44,448 nt of DNA, from NCBI GenBank assembly GCA_036128855.1, contig JAYYPW010000010.1, positions 1 through 44,448 on the forward strand. Reading direction: 5' to 3'. Below are positions 28,248-37,026 of this stretch, piece by piece. The DNA is from JAYYPW01 sp036128855. GTDB taxonomy: Bacteria > Pseudomonadota > Gammaproteobacteria > Comchoanobacterales > Comchoanobacteraceae. A program made the translations under genes and the position numbers. Each line of letters opens with the position of its first letter. Within the stretch, counting starts at the first letter, position 1. The notes beneath the pieces were generated by a model that ran no database searches, was not told the origin of the DNA, and saw nothing but the letters and a program-made list of their open reading frames with translations.

Positions 28248-29771
28248 ATGCTGTCGATGCGCCAATATCTTGTATTTTTGGTTATATTCTCTTTTTTTCT
28301 ACCTCTCGGTCTCTATCCACTTTTTGATTTAGATGAAGGTACTTTTAGTGAAGCAACTCGTGAGATGCTAGCAAATGGCAATTATCTTACTGCTTACTTA
28401 CAAGGGCAATTACATTTTGATAAACCCATACTTATTTACTGGCTGCAGGCATTAGCTACTCAAGTATTTGGCTTTCATGAATGGGCTCTCCGCCTGCCCT
28501 CTGCTTTTGCAACGACTACCTGGGCTTACATACTATATCGTTTTTGCCGGTTCCATCTCAATGGATCTAAAGCCTTAACTGCAACCATCTTATTTGTATC
28601 TTGTCTTCATATCAATTTAATCGGTAAATCAGCTATTTGTGATGCCTTGCTTAACCTCTGTATTTCAACAACTATGTTAAGCCTATTTCACTATACACAT
28701 ACCCAAGATCGACGTTATATGTACTTATTTTACATATCTTCTGGTGTTGGTGTACTCACTAAAGGCCCTATTGCACTCCTTATTCCATGTGCTGTCCTCT
28801 TGATTTTTAGTCTCTGTCAGAATACTACGAAATATATTCGGGCTTTATTGAATATTCAGGGACTCTTTCTATTTGCCACCATTGTGCTGCCTTGGTACTT
28901 AGCAGAGTATTTTGACCATGGTGACGCCTTTGTACAGGATTTTTTTATAAAACATAATTTAGGTCGATTTCTCCATCCATTGAATCAACAATCCGGTTTT
29001 TTTGGTTATTATCTACCTGTGTTACTTCTAGGCACTATGCCTTTCACAGGCCTACTTATCCAGAGCTTACGCAAACTACCGCAAGACATAAATACACCAC
29101 TACTACAGTATATGGCTATTTGGTTTGGTTTTGTTTTCTTATTTTTTTCTATTTCCTCGACTAAACTGCCGCATTATTTAGTTTATGGCTATACCCCATT
29201 ATTTGTGCTTATGGCATATTATAACGATGGATCTACTGCTAAATCTTGGTTTGTTATACCACTTGCACTTATCTTTACCCTACTTATTTCCATACCATTC
29301 CTATTTTCCTATTCTTTGTACTGGATTCAAGCACCATATTTGTTGGCTATTTCTGAAGATGTACTCAGGGTTTTTTCGCATTCTTATCAATTACAAATTC
29401 TTCTTTGTGCTTTTGGTGCAATAGCCCCATGGTATGCCAATGAAGACCTAAGCTTACATCAGCGCCTACTTCTCAGTGGATTCTTTTTTTCTATTGCCAT
29501 TAACTTTATTGTCACGCCTCTTGTAGCTAGCATTGAACAATTACCCATAAAACACGCTGCATCTTACGTTCGTCATAACCCACAAACGGTTAAAGAATAT
29601 GGTTTCTCGGTTCCAAGCTTCTCTGTATATTCCGAACAAATAATGTATCCTAATGTACCGACTAAAGGAGATACTGTACTTTTACGTGCTAACCATCTTG
29701 AAGATTTTCAAAACTATTCTATTCTGTTCTACGAAAATGGCATCTATCTTATAAGGCTCACTCAGGACTGA
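28248..29771 (+). CDS. ArnT/PMT-like integral membrane glycosyltransferase (GT-C fold)
   Basis: The protein has 507 residues, with about 11 membrane spans and a soluble C-terminal part (from about residue 430). The first periplasmic loop has LFDLDEGTFSEATREML, with the conserved Asp-Glu pair of the GT39/GT83 family. HFDKPILIYWLQA and GFHEWALRLPSA follow, as in ArnT and other PMT_2-domain enzymes, and GVLTKGPIALLIP fits the later conserved GxxxKGP motif. Family members move a sugar from a polyprenyl-phosphate carrier to lipid A, LPS or proteins on the periplasmic side. AAGG precedes the ATG. The epimerase upstream could supply a modified sugar precursor, but that link is inference. Confidence 0.88.
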   Translation: MLSMRQYLVFLVIFSFFLPLGLYPLFDLDEGTFSEATREMLANGNYLTAYLQGQLHFDKPILIYWLQALATQVFGFHEWALRLPSAFATTTWAYILYRFCRFHLNGSKALTATILFVSCLHINLIGKSAICDALLNLCISTTMLSLFHYTHTQDRRYMYLFYISSGVGVLTKGPIALLIPCAVLLIFSLCQNTTKYIRALLNIQGLFLFATIVLPWYLAEYFDHGDAFVQDFFIKHNLGRFLHPLNQQSGFFGYYLPVLLLGTMPFTGLLIQSLRKLPQDINTPLLQYMAIWFGFVFLFFSISSTKLPHYLVYGYTPLFVLMAYYNDGSTAKSWFVIPLALIFTLLISIPFLFSYSLYWIQAPYLLAISEDVLRVFSHSYQLQILLCAFGAIAPWYANEDLSLHQRLLLSGFFFSIAINFIVTPLVASIEQLPIKHAASYVRHNPQTVKEYGFSVPSFSVYSEQIMYPNVPTKGDTVLLRANHLEDFQNYSILFYENGIYLIRLTQD

Positions 29772-29772
29772 T

Positions 29773-30038
29773 ATGGAACCATCTCTGGTTATTCCACTCA
29801 TGGATAGAGGATACCGTAGAGAACCTCTTCTCCCTGTATCCTATAAACAACCCCTGAAAATGGGTTTTTTGCGTATATCATAGCAAATAATTCTCCGGAA
29901 ACATTATTAGAAAAAACATATTGCCCCCAGCTAGATCCAGACAACTGGTTTGCATATCGACACTATAATTCTCTATCTATTATGGCAGTAAATCCACTAC
30001 TATTATTTAGCGTCAATATAATAATAGATTTGGACTAG
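29773..30038 (+). pseudogene. Frameshifted fragment of a GT25 glycosyltransferase
   Basis: Two overlapping plus-strand frames together match the C-terminal part of the GT25 gene at 31675-32721. The first (from 29773) reads EPLLPVSYKQPLKMGF, the second GFFAYIIANNSPETLLEKTY, then PDNWFAYRHYNSLSIMAVNP. The intact gene reads SVLPMFQVPYNESIGRGSFA, then YLIANKSASSLFVKS and PADWFPYRQYENFKIMTLNP. The frame change falls at a run of six T (29865-29870). The N-terminal two thirds of a GT25 protein, with the catalytic EDD, is absent. The fragment starts one base after the membrane glycosyltransferase stop. It is best read as the remnant of a lost paralogue. Confidence 0.7.
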
Positions 30039-30173
30039 AGAAATATATGGAGTTAATAACTACACTAGCTCTGTATAACGCTGACTTTACATATCACGAA
30101 GCAAATAGTCCTTTTAGTTTAATAACTTAGAAAAAACTCTCATTTGTGATAGAGAAATTTTATCCATGTCCTT

Positions 30174-31172
30174 TTATGATTCAGACTCAATACTTAGTGC
30201 CCTCAGGAGCTCTTTTTCAAAAGAGGTATTGATGTCTTTGACCTTCTTGCGATTGTCTTTAGGTAAATCAACTTGCCAACACTCACCAAATTCTTTTCTT
30301 TCTAATACACCGTATTGGACATATTTATTTAATTGAGTTTCTTGTTTTTCTTCAGGTTTAGCACCGGGTGCTTTTATACTAGTCACGGGCAATCCCGTGC
30401 TGATTGCTTCTGCTATCATCATAGCACTATCTTCTGTTACATAGATATTATCAGATTGTTTCATTAAATTTTGTAAACATGCGCCTGTTCCTCCTTGGTG
30501 GTACCAAATAGATGAAGTATTATAAATTGAGCTTAATGAATCTCTTATCAACACTTCTGTATCTATGTTTGTTCTTCTTGATGTGACTATGATAGGACTA
30601 ATCCTATATTCGTGGACAAGATTCTTGATACTTTTAAGCATTAGATAAATATCTTTCTTATTATATTTAATTCCAGAACCGTTGCCGCCTATTAAAAATA
30701 GACTTTTACCTGATAATGGTAATTCAGGAATTATGCTATACCTATTAGGTGGTATAAGTGTGGTTATGGTTTTATTGTTTATATCTGTATCTTCCGCAAT
30801 TCTAACGGTAATGTAACTGGGAGGAATATGCCTCGCAAAAGACCCATTTTGAATAGATTTTTTTGCATATTTATTTGCCAGTGCTGCTACTAAGAAAGCG
30901 CATTTACCTCCAGTTGTGATAATTATATCAACTTTCTCTAGACTGCTGATAGGCTTAAATATACTGATGATGCGTTCACAGTTTTTATTTGTAAGACTTT
31001 TCACTAGATAGCGTTGCAAAACTATAGATAAACTACGAAAAATAGGATATTTGTATTCAATTTTGTGCAGAGTAAAGGTCAAATTTTTAGTATGCTTCTG
31101 CAATGATTTAACTAAACCTAGAGACTGGTTTTCGTGGCCAGGAATTCCATCAGTTACTATAAGAATGTTCAT
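30174..31172 (-). CDS. ELM1-family protein (mitochondrial fission ELM1-like)
   Basis: This 332-residue protein belongs to the ELM1-like family, named after a plant mitochondrial fission factor and found in many proteobacteria. The N-terminus MNILIVTDGIPGHENQSLGL carries the family's DGxxGHxNQxxGL signature. The middle has ITTGGKCAFLVAAL, LPLSGKSLFLIGGNGSGIKY and PIIVTSRRTN, and near the C-terminus is NIYVTEDSAMMIAEAISTG, the TEDSxSMxxEA motif. The fold is GT-B-like and bacterial members often lie among envelope glycan or lipid A genes, as here, so a glycosyltransferase-like role is likely but unproven. It is alone on the minus strand between plus-strand genes. Confidence 0.85.
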   Translation of the reverse strand: MNILIVTDGIPGHENQSLGLVKSLQKHTKNLTFTLHKIEYKYPIFRSLSIVLQRYLVKSLTNKNCERIISIFKPISSLEKVDIIITTGGKCAFLVAALANKYAKKSIQNGSFARHIPPSYITVRIAEDTDINNKTITTLIPPNRYSIIPELPLSGKSLFLIGGNGSGIKYNKKDIYLMLKSIKNLVHEYRISPIIVTSRRTNIDTEVLIRDSLSSIYNTSSIWYHQGGTGACLQNLMKQSDNIYVTEDSAMMIAEAISTGLPVTSIKAPGAKPEEKQETQLNKYVQYGVLERKEFGECWQVDLPKDNRKKVKDINTSFEKELLRALSIESES

Positions 31173-31674
31173 ATTATTTCTCGTTTAAATGCATGCCATC
31201 AATAATTCCTAACTTTATATTATCAACTATAATCCAATACTACGATATATACACCTATTAAATACAACCAAAGTTAAATCTACTTTTATGAAATACCTTT
31301 GGTGGCCTTTACCATCATTTTATTTTCGTACTTGTATGCCTATCGTCATTAATAAATTTCTTTTCATCTCGTAATTTTTTACAAAATTTTGGCCCTCTAT
31401 TTACCCGTATTAGATTGGTTTATAGCTGGTTTGATCATGCGGTATGTATTCAAAAACCTCTTCATATCATTATCTTGTCCTATATTATTGAATATTTACT
31501 TTAAAAAACTAAAACTTCATCTTACCAATATGTTATTCTTGAATTTTTATTTGCACGCTATATTGCCTTTCGATGCCGAGCTATAATCAATCATACCATT
31601 GGTATGGATAAATTCTCACCTTGACTAACTAGCATTATTCGCGTAGCTTCAGGATAAGAATATCCATTTGTATT
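31173..31674. other. Intergenic stretch without recognised gene
   Basis: These 502 AT-rich bases lie between the divergent ELM1-family and GT25 genes and should contain both promoters. A small stem (CATACC, 3-base loop, GGTATG) lies near 31595-31609. A 65-codon plus-strand frame (31389-31586) is hydrophobic and low-complexity, without a ribosome site, and is not called. Nothing else was seen. Confidence 0.4.
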
Positions 31675-32721
31675 ATGAAAAATTCTATAATCTTTTTTCT
31701 TCTACCGCTCTGCTGCATCTCCAATACTATTTTGCACCCCCGTAATCAGCCAATAAGTCAATTACGCTCTTACCAGACATCCATAGTCAGCAAAATACGC
31801 TCCCCACATATGGCGCACAAAAACACAATCACTCATCTACCGAAAAGTGCACTCACTGTATCCACAAAAGAATCCCCTTTTCTACAAAAGCAAGGAGTTG
31901 CCCAAACCTCATCCATTGTAAAACTTGTAAACGCTTTGTATACAAACCCAGATAAGGCAAATTTATACTTAAACGACTCAAAACCTGGGGAATTTAGAGG
32001 TTTTCTCTCTAGTGAGCCTATGGACGATGATATCGTTTCTAATACTTTCGATATCTATGTAGTAAGCTTAGACCGTCAAAAACATCGGTTGGTACCTCTT
32101 GATACTATCATGCAGGAAAATAAGCTTCGTTACCAAGTGGTTCATGCTGTAGATGGTCTGGATCTTATATCTGTAGAGATTGGATACAAAAAAGGCCTTT
32201 TTAAAAGACCTGACCCTTCAAAAGGCCTTAGCGGAATGTATTCCAGAGGTGCTGCAGGATGTACGCTTTCACATCTAAAAGCATTTCAGTATGCAAGTCA
32301 GAGTACTAAAAAATATACCATCATATTTGAAGATGATATTACCCCACCACCCTATTTCTACGCACAGCTTAAGTATCTTGCTTCATATATAGATAAATAT
32401 AAGCCTGATTACCTCTATTTAGGTGCTAATAGCCCTTTTATGTATAGATACTCACAAACTGTTGGCCACAAAAGCGTATTGCCTATGTTCCAAGTTCCTT
32501 ATAACGAAAGTATTGGTAGGGGTTCTTTTGCTTATTTAATTGCTAATAAATCAGCAAGCTCTTTGTTCGTAAAATCTTTTCAACCTCCACTTGTCCCTGC
32601 AGATTGGTTTCCATATCGCCAATATGAAAATTTTAAAATTATGACACTAAACCCTCTTTGGTTTTCTGCTGCTCAAACCCGTTCTGAAAATACCGATGAA
32701 CAATCTTCATGGAATGTTTAA
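31675..32721 (+). CDS. GT25-family glycosyltransferase with signal peptide
   Basis: This 348-residue protein starts with MKNSIIFFLLPLCCISNTI, a secretion-type signal sequence. A linker of about 100 residues follows. The GT25 (LPS/LOS glycosyltransferase) domain begins at FDIYVVSLDRQKHRLVPLDT, then YQVVHAVDGLDL, GAAGCTLSHLKAFQYA and YTIIFEDDITPPPYF (EDD near residues 219-221, the metal and donor site). Family enzymes such as LgtB/LpsA work in the cytoplasm and lack signal peptides, so export is unusual. It resembles the frameshifted fragment at 29773-30038 and more distantly the convergent gene at 32928-33947. Export of a glycosyltransferase suggests action in the periplasm, at the surface or in a host. 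Confidence 0.8.
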   Translation: MKNSIIFFLLPLCCISNTILHPRNQPISQLRSYQTSIVSKIRSPHMAHKNTITHLPKSALTVSTKESPFLQKQGVAQTSSIVKLVNALYTNPDKANLYLNDSKPGEFRGFLSSEPMDDDIVSNTFDIYVVSLDRQKHRLVPLDTIMQENKLRYQVVHAVDGLDLISVEIGYKKGLFKRPDPSKGLSGMYSRGAAGCTLSHLKAFQYASQSTKKYTIIFEDDITPPPYFYAQLKYLASYIDKYKPDYLYLGANSPFMYRYSQTVGHKSVLPMFQVPYNESIGRGSFAYLIANKSASSLFVKSFQPPLVPADWFPYRQYENFKIMTLNPLWFSAAQTRSENTDEQSSWNV

Positions 32722-32927
32722 AACATCTAGTTTATGTTAGAATTATAAGATTTTGTAATATACCATACAGCCCTATGGGACTTATGCAAAATAAGAGTAA
32801 AGTATACACCACTAATTCAAAATCAATTAAACACAGGCATTGGCCTGAATCTAAACGGCTATGTCCTTATTGAAGTTGGCATATAGATATAACTGCAAAA
32901 GAGACAAATAAGAATTTCATCTCACCA

Positions 32928-33947
32928 CTAGCTGACATCTGAATCTATACTCTCTGAGAATATACCATTTTTGCATTGAGAACTTGTTGTACAAGGGTTC
33001 TTGTACCATAAAGGATGAGTCTGCATCACTATAATATTATCAGCTTTTTGATTTTTAGTTAGTATTTTTTCATGAGACTTAGGATAGACATTAGCATGTT
33101 TTTTCCATGTTCCCCACCAAAACATATCTACATTTGTGTCTAATGGCAATGTATAAGCGTCTAAAAGCTTCTGACTTGAACGGTTGTCAATAATATAGCC
33201 TGCAGCACTAAATCCAAAAATGCTAGGTATTATTTTTGACTTACTCTTATTAGATACCCACTCTGCATTATAGACATTATTGTGCTTTTGCGGATCTTTA
33301 TCCCAAAAACCATACACGTTTTGATGTAACATTAGCACATCAAATTGGTACTGTTGAATATATTTTGTCAACTCAAGTAACTTCTCTTTGAAATCTGGCT
33401 CTATTTGTAAATCATCCTGTAAGATAATAGTATACGGTTTTTGGGAATATTTACATTTCTCCCATATTTTTCTTGATGTGAGACCTGCTCCGACGGCTCC
33501 TCTCGTGAACCATCTGTTGTTCTGTAAAACCTCTTGAGTAACATAACCTCGCGTAGCCATTGATTGGTTATCTGTAAACATTGCTTTCCCATCAACTGCT
33601 GAAAACCTTTCAATTTTCAAACCCTGTCGATTCAGTCGACTTTGTAACTCTTGCCATCGTTCTGTTCTTTGGTCCAGGTTATAGGTAATTATATCAAAAT
33701 AGTCTTCGACTTCTTTCTTACCTTGGGACTGCTCGCGCTTGATTATGGGGCTTGATAGAACTCGACGATTCCCAGATGGTTTGTTATTTTTTGTTGCAAA
33801 TTTATATGACGACCTAACTCTAGTAAGATTGTATTTTTTATATTCACTTGTACCCTGCTTGAATGATTGAGTGACTGGTGAAGAGGCGAAACATAGTGTA
33901 AAAACTGTAAGGAAGTTTGTAGCCAAGAGAGTTTTCATATTTTTCAT
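32928..33947 (-). CDS. GT25-like glycosyltransferase with signal peptide
   Basis: This 339-residue protein begins MKNMKTLLATNFLTVFTLCFASS, a good signal peptide with an Ala-Ser-Ser cleavage region, followed by a basic linker to about residue 80. The GT25-like domain shows YFDIITYNLDQRTERWQELQ, IERFSAVDGKAM, RGAVGAGLTSRKIWEKC and YTIILQDDLQIEPDF (QDD in place of EDD, near residue 178). A further region, TNVDMFWWGTW, matches the acceptor-side NADWF-type region of its convergent neighbour. It is more divergent than that neighbour and its first acidic residue is Gln, so activity is less certain. Both are exported GT25 proteins facing each other tail to tail. Confidence 0.75.
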   Translation of the reverse strand: MKNMKTLLATNFLTVFTLCFASSPVTQSFKQGTSEYKKYNLTRVRSSYKFATKNNKPSGNRRVLSSPIIKREQSQGKKEVEDYFDIITYNLDQRTERWQELQSRLNRQGLKIERFSAVDGKAMFTDNQSMATRGYVTQEVLQNNRWFTRGAVGAGLTSRKIWEKCKYSQKPYTIILQDDLQIEPDFKEKLLELTKYIQQYQFDVLMLHQNVYGFWDKDPQKHNNVYNAEWVSNKSKSKIIPSIFGFSAAGYIIDNRSSQKLLDAYTLPLDTNVDMFWWGTWKKHANVYPKSHEKILTKNQKADNIIVMQTHPLWYKNPCTTSSQCKNGIFSESIDSDVS

Positions 33948-34281
33948 AATGTTTTAAAATTAAATAATATTCATCTTCTCTTATGTAAGTCAATTAAGCA
34001 AGATATTCATGGTATAATCCGGCACGAGTATGTTTGCAGACTCTTTGTATCATGTAAAGTAATTTTTTGAAAATCTGAGCCAAGTTGATCACAACATTGG
34101 CCTTATAAAGGCTACCATACTTGAAACTATCCATTCTTAGAAGTAGCTTCAAACCACTTTCAGGGTAAACCTCTAATTGAATATGATTTATGTCAATTGT
34201 AAATTATATAGTTTGGTAGAAACCAAAATAACACCGGGATTTTATTTATCATCGTATTATTCACCCCTATTTCATGCCTTT
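33948..34281. other. Intergenic stretch without recognised gene
   Basis: These 334 bases lie between the GT25-like gene and tsaB, both on the minus strand. A small stem (GCCTT, 3-base loop, AAGGC) lies near 34101-34115. No ORF or RNA gene was recognised; the part near 34080-34180 could be decayed coding sequence. Confidence 0.35.
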
Positions 34282-35016
34282 TTAGACAGCAGGTCGAAGA
34301 TAAATAGCCTTTAGGTCGTTAGCTTCTACTGTGTTAAGAGACGATGTCTGTGCATAATGACGTGCCATCAATACCATTGTCTCTGCTAACGAATATTCAC
34401 TCTGTTGGCTAATATTTGCATCATCTAGCATTGGCTCTGGGGTTTTGATCTGATAGCTGGACCAACCAGACCCAACGTATATATTTGTAGACTTTTCTTT
34501 GTGTATTGTAGTAACGGATTCCCTACAGCTATCTACACTTTTCAAAACAATAGTTTCATGCATATGAAGCCTAGATGTAACCTCTCTTTGTGTAAATCTT
34601 GCATATGCTACTTGCTGCATTCTTGCATCCTCTGCCACATGATAAGTACAAGGAAATTGAGAGTGCACCCTCGACCTTCTTGCAAGAAACGCTTGATAGG
34701 CTAATATCTCCAAGTGTGAACGAGTCCAGATAGTTGTATTGAATGGCATACTTAGACCCTGGCATGTTGCTAGCCCAACCCTCACACCTGTTAGGCTTGC
34801 TGGACCAATATCTGCAACTATTAGATCTACCTTTTGCCAATCTTGTTTGACCTCTCTAGCTAGCTCCTCTATTAGATCGACCAAGGTATTCACATGCCGT
34901 TTCTGTGGTAATGTTTTTTTAAACAGTTCACTTTCTGTAAGCCAAGCCACACTGTTTTGCCCACCTAAAGTGCTTACTGCAACGATATTTTTGTATGTTT
35001 TAATTTCTTTGTCCAC
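34282..35016 (-). CDS. tsaB: tRNA threonylcarbamoyladenosine biosynthesis protein TsaB (divergent)
   Basis: TsaB is the ASKHA-fold partner of TsaD in making the t6A37 modification of ANN-decoding tRNAs. Here VDLIVADIGPASLTGVRVGLATCQGLSM matches the family's central DxIxVxxGPGSFTGLRIG motif with GPAS in place of GPGS. The N-terminal phosphate-1-like loop is weakened: NIVAVSTLGGQNSVAWL replaces the usual xxLAIDTSTxxxSVAL. I prefer the GTG at 35016 as start (244 residues), because it matches the family N-terminus; a GTG at 35058 is an alternative that overlaps the lipoprotein gene further. The start overlaps the lipoprotein's last codons, and this is the last gene of the fabI-sohB-ubiG run. Divergence at both motifs is unusual. 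Confidence 0.75.
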   Translation of the reverse strand: MDKEIKTYKNIVAVSTLGGQNSVAWLTESELFKKTLPQKRHVNTLVDLIEELAREVKQDWQKVDLIVADIGPASLTGVRVGLATCQGLSMPFNTTIWTRSHLEILAYQAFLARRSRVHSQFPCTYHVAEDARMQQVAYARFTQREVTSRLHMHETIVLKSVDSCRESVTTIHKEKSTNIYVGSGWSSYQIKTPEPMLDDANISQQSEYSLAETMVLMARHYAQTSSLNTVEANDLKAIYLRPAV

Positions 35017-35710
35017 TTTGCAGAGCTCTTCTTTCTTGCCAATACTGTTCTCTCGCACTTTTTTCTTGTCTATAGCGATTTTCGGCTATTTTAGGATCTT
35101 TAAGACCAAGCTGTGCGTCTATCGGCTTGGTAAAGTACTTTTGTTCACTATTCTCCTCAAGCTGAATCATTAAACAAGTATCTTGTAGGACTGTCTTCCC
35201 TTCAATAGTTAGTCCACAAAGATTCACGCCATGCTTTAGCTTACCATCTAGGGGCACTTTTACACTACTTGGTTTTTTTACATTGTAGCGTTTCATAGCA
35301 CCGATATAAGCTATGTTGCCACTATTACAAATGTCAAGAACATGCTTTTTCTCAAGGTGTTGCTGGGAGTCTTTTGGGTTAAGTTCTAGGCTCTGACAGG
35401 ATTCTGCATCTATCCGAATAATGTTAGAGTGTATTTTCACATCATCATATTCATATCCTTGATGCAATAGTCCTTCTGTTAGCTGCACCAAAATAGAAGG
35501 CTGATTTTTTGTTGATTTCGCTTGGTTATCCTGCTTCACCCTGCTGTAGAACTGACTTAAATGAGAGTTTTTTTGCTTACTTGCATGTCTCACTTCAAGT
35601 TTGTCTTCTCCACTATTGGAGTTACTGCAACCACTCAACATAGACAAGATAATGAGTAAGAAAAAGCTTATTGCTGTATAAGGATTGTTAGATTCCTGAT
35701 TTCTTATCAT
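35000..35710 (-). CDS. Predicted lipoprotein
   Basis: This 236-residue protein has a lipoprotein signal: a positively charged and polar start, hydrophobic AISFFLLIILSML, then the lipobox LSGC at about residues 25-28. The mature part is polar and Lys/Gln/Ser-rich, with two Cys-containing segments (SCQSLELNP, NLCGLTIEGKTVLQDTCLM) and an Arg/Gln-rich C-terminus. I recognise no family. It lies 5 bases after the alpha/beta hydrolase stop and overlaps the tsaB start, so co-transcription is very likely. An envelope location follows from the lipobox; a specific role cannot be given. Confidence 0.7.
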   Translation of the reverse strand: MIRNQESNNPYTAISFFLLIILSMLSGCSNSNSGEDKLEVRHASKQKNSHLSQFYSRVKQDNQAKSTKNQPSILVQLTEGLLHQGYEYDDVKIHSNIIRIDAESCQSLELNPKDSQQHLEKKHVLDICNSGNIAYIGAMKRYNVKKPSSVKVPLDGKLKHGVNLCGLTIEGKTVLQDTCLMIQLEENSEQKYFTKPIDAQLGLKDPKIAENRYRQEKSAREQYWQERRALQSGQRN

Positions 35711-35715
35711 AAAAG

Positions 35716-37008
35716 TTATACCGCTAATGCTTTAGTTTGGCTGCGACTTTTTCTATCTGGACTACTTGCGGCCCTTGTTAATTCATTGTAAATGACGCCG
35801 TGATTATCTTTATCTTTGGCAAATAAGGTTGCTGACCATGCTTGGTGCTTATATCCATTTCCCTGTTCAGGATGGGCTAAATGTCGATAAAAATCTGCGA
35901 ACTCTTTATTCTTCAAAAGTGAATAAAGATACTTGTTTTCATGTAAATAGTCAAAATACTTACTCCGCATTTTCGGATCAATTCGAAATAATGGTATCGG
36001 ATTTTTGACTATAGCTGCCATGTCTGCAGCAGAGTTTACAAATTCATCACTACCTTTTTTACATGCATTTAAACTTAAATAGGTGACTTTCTTGGATTTA
36101 TCTAAAACTCTGAGCTCTTTTGTTACGTCAAGGCGCCAGCCTACTAGCGCAAATATTGGGTATATTAAGATACGACGAATAATATTAGGTAAATAAGTCA
36201 TGAGATTGAGAATTTTTATAAAAGTGCAAACAAGGCTATAAACAATGCTTTTCAGAGCTCTTATCAGGATATTTTCTTTTTTCGTTGGCTTTTTAGTGTT
36301 GGCTTGAGTATGCCTTCTGTCCATATTAAGTGAGGGAAAAAACCGCTTATAATCTGGACATAGTGCAGCCATATCCCAGATACCGAAAGGTGCGCGTGAG
36401 ATAGTTGCACATGAAAAATCTGGTTTGTCTTTTATAGCATCTGCAGCAACTGAAGCTAATACTCCACCAAAGCATAATCCATAAATATCCATCTTTGCTT
36501 CAGGGTGTAAGCTACCTGACTTTTTGTATTTTTCCATGGTCGCGTAACAACTTTTTGCTTGCGCCGCAACATCTTCACGCAAGGTGTATTCACTAGGATG
36601 TTTATAATTACAACTCTGACCAACACCACTCTGATCATAAGCAATAACTACTCTATTACCTGTAACCACATGTTCCACTACATTTTCAATCAAACTATCA
36701 CGGTTAATGCTAATTCCATGTCCAGGGAATAAGAGAGTCAAGTTATCTTGCACTGTCGCTGTAGTTGCTTGAGGTTTTGCTATGATTTTTTTTAGCCTTT
36801 TACCATTCACTAGCTCATCTTCATAAATTATTTCAACGCCCCAGCGATCTTTTATCTTTTTGATAAATGTTTCGTTAGGTTTTTGATTATCACCACACAG
36901 CACAAGAGAGCCTACAAAATAATTAAAACCTAATTTACGTATCTGATTCATATAGAAAAATAGAGAATTCCACCAATTTCTATGATTGTGTATGTGCTGA
37001 TACGCCAT
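35716..37008 (-). CDS. Alpha/beta-hydrolase fold protein with Cys at the nucleophile site
   Basis: The protein has 430 residues. LTLLFPGHGIS (about 91-100) is the typical strand plus oxyanion loop, VVIAYDQSGVGQS (120-132) the next strand, and MDIYGLCFGGVLAS (173-186) the nucleophile elbow. The elbow is GxCxG instead of GxSxG, with Cys179 at the nucleophile position. A candidate catalytic His is not certain. After the elbow, residues near 245-275 form a hydrophobic stretch (LVCTFIKILNLMTYLPNIIRRILIYP) that may bind membranes. AGAAGGG lies well placed before the ATG. It starts 18 bases after ubiG and ends 5 before the lipoprotein gene. A thioesterase- or dienelactone-hydrolase-like role is possible; Cys enzymes of this fold exist. 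Confidence 0.7.
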   Translation of the reverse strand: MAYQHIHNHRNWWNSLFFYMNQIRKLGFNYFVGSLVLCGDNQKPNETFIKKIKDRWGVEIIYEDELVNGKRLKKIIAKPQATTATVQDNLTLLFPGHGISINRDSLIENVVEHVVTGNRVVIAYDQSGVGQSCNYKHPSEYTLREDVAAQAKSCYATMEKYKKSGSLHPEAKMDIYGLCFGGVLASVAADAIKDKPDFSCATISRAPFGIWDMAALCPDYKRFFPSLNMDRRHTQANTKKPTKKENILIRALKSIVYSLVCTFIKILNLMTYLPNIIRRILIYPIFALVGWRLDVTKELRVLDKSKKVTYLSLNACKKGSDEFVNSAADMAAIVKNPIPLFRIDPKMRSKYFDYLHENKYLYSLLKNKEFADFYRHLAHPEQGNGYKHQAWSATLFAKDKDNHGVIYNELTRAASSPDRKSRSQTKALAV

Positions 37009-37026
37009 AGTTAAACCCTTCTAAGA

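Noticed and set aside
31389..31586. 65-codon hydrophobic frame between the ELM1-family and GT25 genes
   Set aside because: It has no ribosome site and low-complexity AT-driven composition, and looks like chance.
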